From: Clostridiales bacterium UBA4039 | GTDB taxonomy: Bacteria > Bacillota > Clostridia > Lachnospirales > Vallitaleaceae | DNA: 64,000 nt | Direction of reading: 5' to 3' | Assembly (NCBI GenBank): GCA_002382805.1 | Contig: DGAD01000027.1 | Span: 25,222-89,221, forward strand | Part shown: piece after piece, positions 1 to 7,514 of the stretch | How positions within the stretch are numbered: the first letter of the stretch is position 1 | Layout: each line of letters begins with the position of its first letter | Notes under the pieces: model-generated | Databases searched by the model: none | Seen by the model: the letters and a program-made list of their open reading frames with translations, nothing else | Told to the model about the DNA's origin: nothing | Program-made: the position numbers and the translations under genes

Positions 1-573
1 GCTAATGTTTAATTTGCCGATATCATGTAAAAAACCGGATATGGTCAAATCCTTAATCTCTTTATCAGACAAACCAAGCCATCCACCAAAGATATTAGCT
101 AACATCGCCGTATTTAAGCTATGGGTAAAGGTATAGTCGTCCTCATTGCGCAAGTGATAGAGATAATTAAACAAATCACTTTTGGTACGCAAGGACTTAA
201 TCAGTGTGGTGCTAATATCATAGAGTTCATTCTCGTCAATATCTTCACCCAATAAGACATCATTTAGTTTTTCCTGTGTCAATGCCTGTTGTAATAAATA
301 CTCTGTCTTAAACTCCTGAAAGTTTTTGGTCTTGCGATAAGAGATATTTATTGGGCGATTATCCTCTGGGGGAGCTTTTTCGAGAAAGGGTTGAGCAGTT
401 TCCTCATAAATTACAATAGACGGTAATTGATAGAGGCGTATGCGAAATAAATGCTTTTCATCAATTAAAGTATCTGCCGGGATTAACAATAATCCTTTTG
501 GTGTATATAAGTCTTCAGCTAGAACCATACCAGGCTGTAGCTGGTTAGTTGTAAGTTGTAGTTTTGTCTTCAT
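1..573 (-). CDS. HD-GYP domain protein (3' part outside window)
   Basis: The 191 residues present start at ATG 573 and run off the left edge. The N-terminal ~110 residues form a small beta-rich region with a PGM(V/I)LAEDLY-type opening, as is common before HD-GYP domains. The HD part then begins, and HDIGK near residue 184 is the metal-binding HD signature. Known HD-GYP proteins hydrolyse cyclic di-GMP in the cytoplasm; the GYP motif itself lies outside the window, so activity is inferred. The ribosome binding site, AAGGTGGGG, lies inside an inverted repeat (see 578-650). It lies downstream of ribU on the same strand. Confidence 0.82.
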   Translation of the reverse strand, partial: MKTKLQLTTNQLQPGMVLAEDLYTPKGLLLIPADTLIDEKHLFRIRLYQLPSIVIYEETAQPFLEKAPPEDNRPINISYRKTKNFQEFKTEYLLQQALTQEKLNDVLLGEDIDENELYDISTTLIKSLRTKSDLFNYLYHLRNEDDYTFTHSLNTAMLANIFGGWLGLSDKEIKDLTISGFLHDIGKLNIS

Positions 574-577
574 AATT

Positions 578-650
578 CCCCACCTTGCATAAAGTTAGAT
601 TAACAATCATTATACTACAGACATTATAACACAAATTGGTGCAAGGTGGG
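578..650 (-). promoter_or_regulatory. 11-bp perfect inverted repeat masking a ribosome binding site
   Basis: CCCACCTTGCA (578-588 on plus) is the exact complement of TGCAAGGTGGG (640-650), with 51 nt between. On the minus strand the second arm carries the ribosome binding site AAGGTGGGG of the HD-GYP gene. A transcript arriving from ribU could therefore pair the arms and hide the site. Two TATAAT-like boxes lie between the arms; a transcript starting there would lack the first arm and stay open. No U-tract follows, so it is not a simple terminator. Confidence 0.5.
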
Positions 651-666
651 ACTACTTCTTAATGGA

Positions 667-1221
667 TTATATAAAATGCTTATAGATAGGTTTCATAGCA
701 AGATGTAGAAGGTAAGTCACGAGAGAGACAATAATAGCTTTGATGATATTAAATGGAAGAAAGATGGCAAGAACGGTATCCCAACGCATTGAAAAAGTCA
801 ATGAACTTCCAAAATATAAAGGTAAAATAACAAATAAGTTGGCGATACATGCAACAGCAACCATAGAGAGTGAACCGGTTACAAGGCCAAAAAATAGCCC
901 TTTATTGCTTTTAGTTTTTTTGAAAAGTATAGATGCGGGAACGACAAATGCAATACCAACAATTAGATTGGCAAGTTCACCAATACCTGCAGTTCGGGTA
1001 ATGATTAAAGCCTTTAATAGGTTTTTAACCAATTGTATGGCCGCAGCTGCAAGCGGACCCATAGTAATACCGCCAATCATTGCAATAACATCACTAAAGT
1101 CCATTTTTAGATATTCGGCAAAACCAATGTAGAATTCAAGAAGCATGATAATGAAAGCCAACGCACTAAAAACGCCAATGCGCACAATGTAACGAGTTTT
1201 TTGATTTGAAAATGAGTACAT
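667..1221 (-). CDS. ribU: Riboflavin ECF transporter S component RibU
   Basis: This 184-residue integral membrane protein has about five or six hydrophobic segments. It shows the features of RibU, the substrate-binding S component of energy-coupling factor transporters: an early MDFSD(V) followed by IGG, a KNLL segment, GELAN(L)IVG near the middle and PFNIIKAIIVSLVTYLL near the C-terminus. It would bind riboflavin or FMN and work with a shared ECF ATPase/T module encoded elsewhere. The start ATG follows AAAGGAG. An FMN riboswitch with terminator sits directly upstream, which supports the substrate. Regulation is therefore repression of transport when FMN is plentiful. Confidence 0.92.
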   Translation of the reverse strand: MYSFSNQKTRYIVRIGVFSALAFIIMLLEFYIGFAEYLKMDFSDVIAMIGGITMGPLAAAAIQLVKNLLKALIITRTAGIGELANLIVGIAFVVPASILFKKTKSNKGLFFGLVTGSLSMVAVACIANLFVILPLYFGSSLTFSMRWDTVLAIFLPFNIIKAIIVSLVTYLLHLAMKPIYKHFI

Positions 1222-1302
1222 AATAATTCTCCTTTAGAGGGTGGCGAATACTTCTATAAGATTTTCCTAGAGCAAAAACAATGAGGTATAACCTCGTTAG
1301 CA

Positions 1303-1331
1303 ATAAAAAAAACCTCGAAAAAAATTCGAGG
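1303..1331 (-). terminator. Expression-platform terminator of the FMN riboswitch
   Basis: Read on the minus strand, CCTCGAA and TTCGAGG (1313-1331) form a 7-bp stem, followed by eight U residues (1303-1310). It lies between the aptamer and the ribU start, as expected for FMN-controlled termination. A nearby GAGGT..ACCTC segment at 1283-1294 repeats stem-like sequence and may take part in alternative pairing. Confidence 0.85.
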
Positions 1332-1360
1332 CATCGTTAATAAAATAATCGATCTATTCT

Positions 1361-1467
1361 TACTTCTATCATCCAGACTGTACTGTCGGTCTTGGAATTG
1401 CACCAAGTCAACCAAAAGGTTCGCGGACTATCACCGCCGGTCGGGAATTTCACCCTGCCCCGAAGTA
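1361..1467 (-). promoter_or_regulatory. FMN riboswitch (RFN element)
   Basis: The minus strand carries the conserved FMN aptamer cores in order: CTTCGGGGCAGGGTGAAATT, then CCGACCGGCGGT, AGTCCGCGA, a short variable arm, GGTGCAATTCC and a closing strand ending GGATGATAGAAG. The two ends pair as P1. It controls ribU, with the terminator at 1303-1331 as expression platform. Binding of FMN is expected to switch transcription off. Confidence 0.95.
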
Positions 1468-1490
1468 TTCATTTAATTGTTTACAGTTCA

Positions 1491-1519
1491 AGTATACAAG
1501 AGAAAAAAAAACTTGTCAA
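1491..1519 (-). promoter_or_regulatory. Promoter of the ribU riboswitch transcript
   Basis: On the minus strand TTGACA (1514-1519) and TATACT (1491-1496) are separated by exactly 17 bp. The start point would fall just before the FMN aptamer. Confidence 0.8.
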
Positions 1520-1542
1520 TAAAATTTTAATGGTTTGTTTGG

Positions 1543-1570
1543 TTGATATTTTTCTAAGTTAGGTTATAAT
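1543..1570 (+). promoter_or_regulatory. Promoter of the polysaccharide operon
   Basis: TTGATA (1543-1548) and TATAAT (1565-1570) are spaced by 16 bp, 51 bp before the glycosidase gene. It diverges from the ribU promoter. The following genes to about 11365 are tightly spaced and share no obvious internal terminator. Confidence 0.75.
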
Positions 1571-1620
1571 TGTACATGATATGTAAAAAGCGAGATAAAT
1601 AGAGAGTTTGAGGTTAATTT

Positions 1621-4485
1621 ATGAAGTTTAAATTTAAAATAAAAAAGATAATGAGCTATGCAGTGATTTTTTCGGCATTACTAGGTTCTGTGAGTGTTCC
1701 GATACAGGCAAATGTTCTTATTGATGAGATTGTTCAGCGCGAGACGGTGACAAAAGGATTAACATATGAATATAAATCAAAATTCACTCAAGCAGGGTGG
1801 GTTGATTTGCATGTACTTAAAATGGATTTAGCGGAGGAACAGATTGCACTGGATATTTTGCAATCGAGTGAAGCTTTTGGAAAAAAAGAAACGCTCCATG
1901 CACTAGCAACAAAAAGCGAGCAAAATGTTGTGGCAGGTATTAATGCGTCATTTTTTAATATGGCAGGATCATCGAGTGAGCCGGTAGGGGTTATCTACGA
2001 AGACGGCTATTCTTATGCGATGCATAATTATAATACCTCCAAAAAAGGTGTCGCTTCACTGCTTCAATACGAAAGCGGAAGAGTGCTGTTTGATTTTTTT
2101 GATACAAGTTTTAAGGTGGCGACAGATCAAGGACAAAACCTTTATGTTGAAGGCATTAATAAAATTGTCATTGGTAAGTCGCCGATTATTTATAACCGAA
2201 ACTTTGGAGCGACGACACAACAAATTGACCAAAGTGCCAATTTATATAAAATTGTTGTACAAGACAATCAAGTCAGCCAAATTATTGGTGCAAAAGAACC
2301 CGCGCAGATTCCAATGATGGAACAGGGGTATGTTATTGCAATCCCAGAAGCGCTTCTAGCCGAAGCGGAATACTTAAAAATGTTTGAAGTGGGGACAGGG
2401 GTTGAATTTATTGTACATTCTACGATTAATACAGAGGAGCTCAAATTAGCGATTAGTGGTTCGGGTAAGGTGCTTGAGAATGGTCAGTATAGTTCAGAAG
2501 GGCATATTATAAGTAAGGATGCACGTCAACCAAGGTCAGTTCTTGGAGTGACAGCGGATGGACGCTACCTGATTGCCATGAGTATTGATGGAAGAGGTGC
2601 AAGTATCGGGGCGACACATGCAGAGGTTGCCAGCTATTTAAGAGAATACAATGTTACGGATGCGATACAGCTTGATGGAGGAGGAAGTACAACCTTAGTG
2701 AGTCGAGAGGTGGGACATACAGACCTTCGAGTTAAAAACACAGTATCTGGTGGCGCGCAGCGAAAGATATTAAACGGACTTGGCTTTGTGAGTCTAGCGC
2801 AAACCGGTCCTGTAAAGTCGATTAAAATAATACAATCGGATGAACGTATCTTTAAAAACAATCCGGTACAATTAGAAGTCATAGGTTTTGATGAGAATTA
2901 TAATCCAGTGGAAATCAACTATCGCAACCTGGCATGGAGTGTTGATGGAATCCAAGGAAATTGGCAGACGAATACGTTTATTCCAACCGTAGGTGGTGAT
3001 GGAACGATTACTTGTTACTACGAAGGATTAATGGCAACGTCAGAGATTGAAAGTTTGGATGCACCAATCGATATTGAAGTCTCTCCAAAAATTCTTTCTT
3101 TGGACCATAATCAAAGTGGTGAGTTTAATGTCTACGGAACTGACAAAAGTGGTTATCAAGGACGTATTCATAATACGGATGTAACATATACAGTTGAGGA
3201 TAACCAAGGTGTAGGTGAGTTTCGTGACGGAAAATTTTACACGACTTCAAAAAATGGAATTGCGAAAGTGACAGTGTCTATGGGGGAGCAAAGTACAACA
3301 GCGTATATTGTTGTAGGAAATGAATATAGCCCCATAGCTGCATTTGAAAGTATGCAATATTATCCACGTAGTTACCCTGAAGAAAGTGTACAGGGCGAGA
3401 TATTTATCGAAACCGAGAATACGGTAGATACAGATAAAGCCTATCGTTTTAACTATAGCTTTTCAAAATCATCCCAAGCACAGGCTTTTTATATGATGAT
3501 GAATAATTTCTATTTAAATAAACCAACGGAGACGATTAGTCTTTGGCTAAATGGAAATAACAGTGAGCATATGTTTAGAGGAAATATTATTGACGCTGTT
3601 GGCGGCCAGTATACAATTACGTTTTCTCATGCCATTAACTGGACAGGATGGCAAGAGGTTGAGGCAGAGATTCCAGCAGGTGTGCAGTTCCCGATACAGT
3701 TAGATCGCTTATATGTGGTTGCATTACAATCCAGTGAACCTTATCAAGGAACCCTTGTGGTGGACCAATTAAGTGCAATGACAACGGTGGATACAAGTAA
3801 TCTCCGTTTTGATGAAGGCGGCTTCATCAACGATCCACTCATGGCAAAAATCAAGCCGCAAGACAGTTTCGAAATTAAGTTGTTTGGTCCGACATCATTT
3901 AAAAACCGTTTGTTAGATACGGTTATTTCTTCTAAGGTTTATGAAGAGATGAATCAAGCAGATTACGGTGTCTTTGCCGGAAGCTCAGATGTGGATACAT
4001 CCAGTTTGACAGGAAATTACTCCATTTGGAAAAATACGTATTCAGAAAAAGTTGTAGATAAGACAAAAATCATTACATTGGGAACTGCAAGTGGTGGATT
4101 GCGCACAACGGATTACACCCAATATAGTAAATTAAAGCAAACGCTCGCAAGAACGAGTGAAAACTCCATTATTATTATTGGAAGTAAAAATCCCTTAACA
4201 AGTTTTACAGATGAAAAAGAAGGTGAATTTTTACATAATATATTCAAAGAATACATGGAAAAAACAGGCAAACAGATTTTTTATGTCAATGCAAGTGGAT
4301 ATACAACCGATGTTACGATTAAAGACGGCGTTCGTTATATTGACACAAGTGGCTTGTGGTATAAAGTCCAAGACCGATATGTGGACTTGAACAAGATGTT
4401 ATATCAAGTGCGCTTCTTTGTAGAAGGCAGCGATGTATCATATATGATTGAGCCGATTTTTCCGGCAGTAAAAATTAACGAGTAA
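1621..4485 (+). CDS. Secreted phosphodiester glycosidase family protein (NAGPA domain)
   Basis: This 954-residue exported protein begins with a basic, hydrophobic signal sequence ending near IQA (about residue 30). Residues ~100-400 form the NAGPA/DUF2233 fold: AGINASFFN, QPRSVLGVT, LIAMSIDGR and a terminal DAIQLDGGGSTTLV motif are the family's signatures. The family cleaves or exposes sugars linked by phosphodiester bonds, for example in teichoic-acid-like or capped glycans. The remaining ~550 residues look like Ig-like (Big) beta domains and a C-terminal domain of unknown role. It opens the polysaccharide operon, so it probably acts on the same surface glycan outside the membrane. Substrate is inferred from context. 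Confidence 0.85.
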   Translation: MKFKFKIKKIMSYAVIFSALLGSVSVPIQANVLIDEIVQRETVTKGLTYEYKSKFTQAGWVDLHVLKMDLAEEQIALDILQSSEAFGKKETLHALATKSEQNVVAGINASFFNMAGSSSEPVGVIYEDGYSYAMHNYNTSKKGVASLLQYESGRVLFDFFDTSFKVATDQGQNLYVEGINKIVIGKSPIIYNRNFGATTQQIDQSANLYKIVVQDNQVSQIIGAKEPAQIPMMEQGYVIAIPEALLAEAEYLKMFEVGTGVEFIVHSTINTEELKLAISGSGKVLENGQYSSEGHIISKDARQPRSVLGVTADGRYLIAMSIDGRGASIGATHAEVASYLREYNVTDAIQLDGGGSTTLVSREVGHTDLRVKNTVSGGAQRKILNGLGFVSLAQTGPVKSIKIIQSDERIFKNNPVQLEVIGFDENYNPVEINYRNLAWSVDGIQGNWQTNTFIPTVGGDGTITCYYEGLMATSEIESLDAPIDIEVSPKILSLDHNQSGEFNVYGTDKSGYQGRIHNTDVTYTVEDNQGVGEFRDGKFYTTSKNGIAKVTVSMGEQSTTAYIVVGNEYSPIAAFESMQYYPRSYPEESVQGEIFIETENTVDTDKAYRFNYSFSKSSQAQAFYMMMNNFYLNKPTETISLWLNGNNSEHMFRGNIIDAVGGQYTITFSHAINWTGWQEVEAEIPAGVQFPIQLDRLYVVALQSSEPYQGTLVVDQLSAMTTVDTSNLRFDEGGFINDPLMAKIKPQDSFEIKLFGPTSFKNRLLDTVISSKVYEEMNQADYGVFAGSSDVDTSSLTGNYSIWKNTYSEKVVDKTKIITLGTASGGLRTTDYTQYSKLKQTLARTSENSIIIIGSKNPLTSFTDEKEGEFLHNIFKEYMEKTGKQIFYVNASGYTTDVTIKDGVRYIDTSGLWYKVQDRYVDLNKMLYQVRFFVEGSDVSYMIEPIFPAVKINE

Positions 4486-4494
4486 GGGGATTCC

Positions 4495-5922
4495 ATGAGA
4501 TTACGGATTCAGAATTTTTTTAACTCCAGTGTGGGGTACTTACCATTTAAAATCATCGAAGGCATTTTTGGCATTGTCAGCTTGTCGCTATACTCTCATT
4601 TGCTTTTGCCACACGAATACGGGCTATACGGTATTATCAATAATACCGTTATGCTCACGTATTTGCTGGCTTTTGGATGGTTTTATTTTGTTGCTATGCG
4701 ATTTATTGGAGAAATCGATAATCTGGATGAACGAAAAACATTTTTTTCCAATATGTTGTCGTTACAAGGACGCATCTATGGCCTGTTAATATTGATATAC
4801 TTAGGCTTATCGATGATTTTGATTTACGGATTTTCATTTAATCCCTGGTTGCTGGCTGTATATGTGATTTTCTTTGTGGGATATATGTTTAATCAATTTT
4901 ATATTAATCTCTTATTATATGTTCACATGCGTTTTTTGAATGTTGTTCTTGTCGTATTGGCAGCAGTATTAAAACCAATGCTGGTCTATGGATTTTACAA
5001 ATCAGGGATTGATACAATCTATATCTTATTTTTGGGACATGGTGTAGTCGATATTACGCTAGGACTTATCGCCTTTTACTATATTCGTCCATATCGATAT
5101 TTTTCAAAAAATAGCATCAAAAAAGATCAGTTTAAAGAGTACTTGCGATATGGTTTCCCATTAATTGGCTTAACACTAACTATGTATGTGTTAAATATTT
5201 CGGACCGATATATTCTTCGTTTTTTTTATTCGGAGTATGTAGTTGGTCTATATGTTCCGAATTATGCTATTGCCTCATCGACATTTTTAATGATTGCCTA
5301 TGGACTGTCGCGAGGGTTTTATCCTAAACTTTTAACGGCATGGGGAAAAGAATCTAAAAAAGAAGCAGGACGTATTCTTTCGTTTGGTATCAAAACATAT
5401 ATTTTACTTGGACTTCCGGCGGCAACGGGAATGCTGCTTTTATCAAAAGATATTGGACAGATTATTATTGCCAAAGAGTATGAAGCAGGATATGCGGTCA
5501 TAGGAATTGTTGCTTTTGGAATGTTTTTTCTTAATTTAGCCGACTACATGAATAAAGAATGGGAGCTGAGTAAAAATACTCGACCTATTTTTATTAACAG
5601 TTTGATTGCAGCGGTGGTGAATTTAGGATTGAACTTGATACTTATTCCAAAGTATGGGCTCATTATGGCAGCCTATACCACGCTGGTTGCTTCCATCATT
5701 TATTTTGTTACAAGTGGTGTTCGACGCAAAAAAATTCTTGAAGTGGTGATAGAAAAAAAATATCTATTTTCTGTGATTTTTGCTAATTTAGTGATGAGTA
5801 TTTGTGTTATAATAAGTGCAGTGTTGCCACTTCAAGGATATGTGCTTATTGTTGCTAAAGCGATGATTGGTATTGTAAGTTACTTTGCAGCATGGTTTTT
5901 AATGAAAAAAATACTACGATGA
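4495..5922 (+). CDS. Oligosaccharide flippase (Wzx/MOP superfamily)
   Basis: A 475-residue protein with about 12 to 14 predicted membrane helices and a charged loop around residue 215 (ISDRYILRFF nearby, typical of polysaccharide flippases). The family moves lipid-linked repeat units across the cytoplasmic membrane for capsule or exopolysaccharide assembly. The gene starts 10 bp after the glycosidase stop. The polymerase, glycosyltransferase and acyltransferase genes downstream fit a Wzx/Wzy-type pathway. The transported unit cannot be told from sequence. Confidence 0.85.
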   Translation: MRLRIQNFFNSSVGYLPFKIIEGIFGIVSLSLYSHLLLPHEYGLYGIINNTVMLTYLLAFGWFYFVAMRFIGEIDNLDERKTFFSNMLSLQGRIYGLLILIYLGLSMILIYGFSFNPWLLAVYVIFFVGYMFNQFYINLLLYVHMRFLNVVLVVLAAVLKPMLVYGFYKSGIDTIYILFLGHGVVDITLGLIAFYYIRPYRYFSKNSIKKDQFKEYLRYGFPLIGLTLTMYVLNISDRYILRFFYSEYVVGLYVPNYAIASSTFLMIAYGLSRGFYPKLLTAWGKESKKEAGRILSFGIKTYILLGLPAATGMLLLSKDIGQIIIAKEYEAGYAVIGIVAFGMFFLNLADYMNKEWELSKNTRPIFINSLIAAVVNLGLNLILIPKYGLIMAAYTTLVASIIYFVTSGVRRKKILEVVIEKKYLFSVIFANLVMSICVIISAVLPLQGYVLIVAKAMIGIVSYFAAWFLMKKILR

Positions 5923-5936
5923 AAAAGGTGATAACA

Positions 5937-6455
5937 ATGAAAACGGTAGCGCTTGCTCTGTACTATCTTGTAGGAAAGCACTTGCCAAAATCTCAAGGCA
6001 AACTTGGTGCAATCAGTCAAGCCATTCGCTATTTTTTATGCAAATATATTTTTGATCAAATAGGCGCACAGGTAAATATAGAAAAGAATGTCTTCTTTGG
6101 TTCGGGTAGAGATATCTCAATCGGAGAGCAATCGGGTATTGGGGTCAATGCCTGGGTTCAGGGACCACTACACATAGGCAAGTATGTTATGATGGGACCG
6201 GATGTACTGATTTATACTAAAAATCATGAGTATGCCCGCACAGATATTCCGATGATTCACCAAGGCGATACAGAGCCTTTACCCGTAGTGATTGAAGATG
6301 ATGTATGGGTTGGTGCTCGCGTAATTATTCTACCGGGGGTAACCGTTGGTACAGGAAGTATTGTCGGTGCCGGATCGGTAGTTACAAAAGACATTGAACC
6401 TTATTCCATTGTTGGTGGGGTTCCTGCAAAAGTGATAAAAAAAAGAGAGATGTAA
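5937..6455 (+). CDS. Hexapeptide-repeat O-acyltransferase (WbbJ/maltose acetyltransferase type)
   Basis: 172 residues from the ATG at 5937, which has AAAAAGGTGATAACA in front; an upstream in-frame ATG overlaps the flippase gene and lacks a good ribosome site. Left-handed beta-helix repeats (IGEQSGIGVNAWVQG, IEDDVWVGARVIILPGVTVG, VGAGSVVTKDI) fill the C-terminal two thirds. H in KNHEYAR is the probable catalytic histidine. The family transfers an acetyl or other acyl group from acyl-CoA to a sugar hydroxyl. Here it probably decorates the polysaccharide made by the neighbouring genes. Confidence 0.87.
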   Translation: MKTVALALYYLVGKHLPKSQGKLGAISQAIRYFLCKYIFDQIGAQVNIEKNVFFGSGRDISIGEQSGIGVNAWVQGPLHIGKYVMMGPDVLIYTKNHEYARTDIPMIHQGDTEPLPVVIEDDVWVGARVIILPGVTVGTGSIVGAGSVVTKDIEPYSIVGGVPAKVIKKREM

Positions 6456-6459
6456 ATGA

Positions 6460-6499
6460 ATTAGGTGTTAAAATGACCGATGTCGTTTTGGCACCTAAT
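6460..6499 (+). repeat. Long intercistronic hairpin
   Basis: An 18-bp stem, with three G-U pairs and no bulge, closes a CGAT loop in the gap between the acyltransferase and the DUF4330 gene. Arms are ATTAGGTGTTAAAATGAC and GTCGTTTTGGCACCTAAT. No U-run follows, so it is more likely an mRNA processing or stability element than a terminator. Confidence 0.7.
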
Positions 6500-6520
6500 C
6501 CATGAATGGAAAGGGATTAT

Positions 6521-6985
6521 ATGAAAAAAAAATTGAATTACATTGATGGTTTAATTATTGTATTGGTGTTGGCAGTGATTGCAGGTGGAGTGTGGTATTT
6601 AACAAAAGACGATGCAGATAGTGGCATTATTACACGTAAGACAGAAGTTGTCTATAAGGCAGAGGCAAAAAACCTTATTGACAGCACCGTAGAACAGATT
6701 CAGATTGGTGATAAGTTAGTGGCAATGGGCTCAGTTCAAGATGCAGAAATTATTGATATACAATATCGAGATGCCTATGTTGTGGAAGCTGTCGATGGTC
6801 AATTAGTACCCATAGTCCAAGCAGGGTTAAAAGACATCGTTGTTACCATTAAAGGAAAAGCCAATCAATATGGACCTTATATTGATTTGGGTGGTCAAGA
6901 AATAAAAGCAGGTTCAAAATATTACATAAAAACAGATGTGTTTGAGGCCTATGGTAATGTGGTCGAAGTAACATCAATCAATTAG
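6521..6985 (+). CDS. DUF4330-family membrane-anchored protein (first copy)
   Basis: 154 residues from ATG 6521, preceded by GGAAAGGG; an upstream ATG at 6506 has no ribosome site. An N-terminal YIDGLIIVLVLAVIAGGVWY segment (about residues 5-25) is a single membrane anchor, and the rest is a soluble beta-rich domain outside the membrane. Short length, anchor and the GDKLV..G...DAEI pattern match DUF4330 proteins, whose function is unknown but which commonly lie in exopolysaccharide clusters. The next gene is a diverged relative, suggesting the two work as a pair with the polymerase that follows. Confidence 0.7.
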   Translation: MKKKLNYIDGLIIVLVLAVIAGGVWYLTKDDADSGIITRKTEVVYKAEAKNLIDSTVEQIQIGDKLVAMGSVQDAEIIDIQYRDAYVVEAVDGQLVPIVQAGLKDIVVTIKGKANQYGPYIDLGGQEIKAGSKYYIKTDVFEAYGNVVEVTSIN

Positions 6986-7007
6986 AGAAGATAGGAAAGG
7001 CAGGCAG

Positions 7008-7502
7008 ATGAAGATGATTAACAAACAAGGAAAAGTAGCGGGCAAAATTCATATCTTTGATATTCTTATATTACTTGTAATATTATTGGTTGGTATTACT
7101 GCATTTGAGCGTTTGACGGATAATGAATTGATTAGCTTTAGTCAGGAAGAAGACGTAAAAATTAAGTACGAGGTTGTGTTTACTGAATATAGTCAAGATT
7201 ATTTTACATCTGTGGCTGTAGGCGACCAACTAGCCGAAGATAAAAAATATTTGGATGCAAAAGTGACCAATATTTTAATTGAAGACCGTATGATTACCCG
7301 TGTCGATAATGAGGGAAAAGCTATCTCAGCACCTGACCCAATCAAAAAAAAGGTGACCATTGAAGTGGAAGCAACGGCAACATATGAAAACCCTATATAT
7401 AAAATAGGCAAGCAAGAACTTAGAGAAGGGTTGCCACATTTTTTCGTAACACAAAAGTGTAATCTTTCAGGAGTTATCTCTCAATTGCAGCGAATAGAAT
7501 AG
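7008..7502 (+). CDS. DUF4330-family membrane-anchored protein (second copy)
   Basis: 164 residues starting at 7008 behind AGGAAAGG. Layout matches the preceding gene: a short basic start, one membrane segment (IFDILILLVILLVGITAF, about residues 15-32), then an extracytoplasmic domain with GDQLAEDKKYLDAKV resembling the GDKLVAMGSVQDAEI region of its neighbour. No catalytic motif is visible. Sharing the operon with flippase and polymerase genes suggests a role in chain assembly, export or length control. Assignment to DUF4330 rests on this resemblance and is an inference. Confidence 0.65.
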   Translation: MKMINKQGKVAGKIHIFDILILLVILLVGITAFERLTDNELISFSQEEDVKIKYEVVFTEYSQDYFTSVAVGDQLAEDKKYLDAKVTNILIEDRMITRVDNEGKAISAPDPIKKKVTIEVEATATYENPIYKIGKQELREGLPHFFVTQKCNLSGVISQLQRIE

Positions 7503-7514
7503 AAGGTGTTAATC

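Noticed and set aside
740-1132. Plus-strand frame opposite ribU
   Set aside because: It is antisense to a clear RibU gene and has no family signature or suitable ribosome site.
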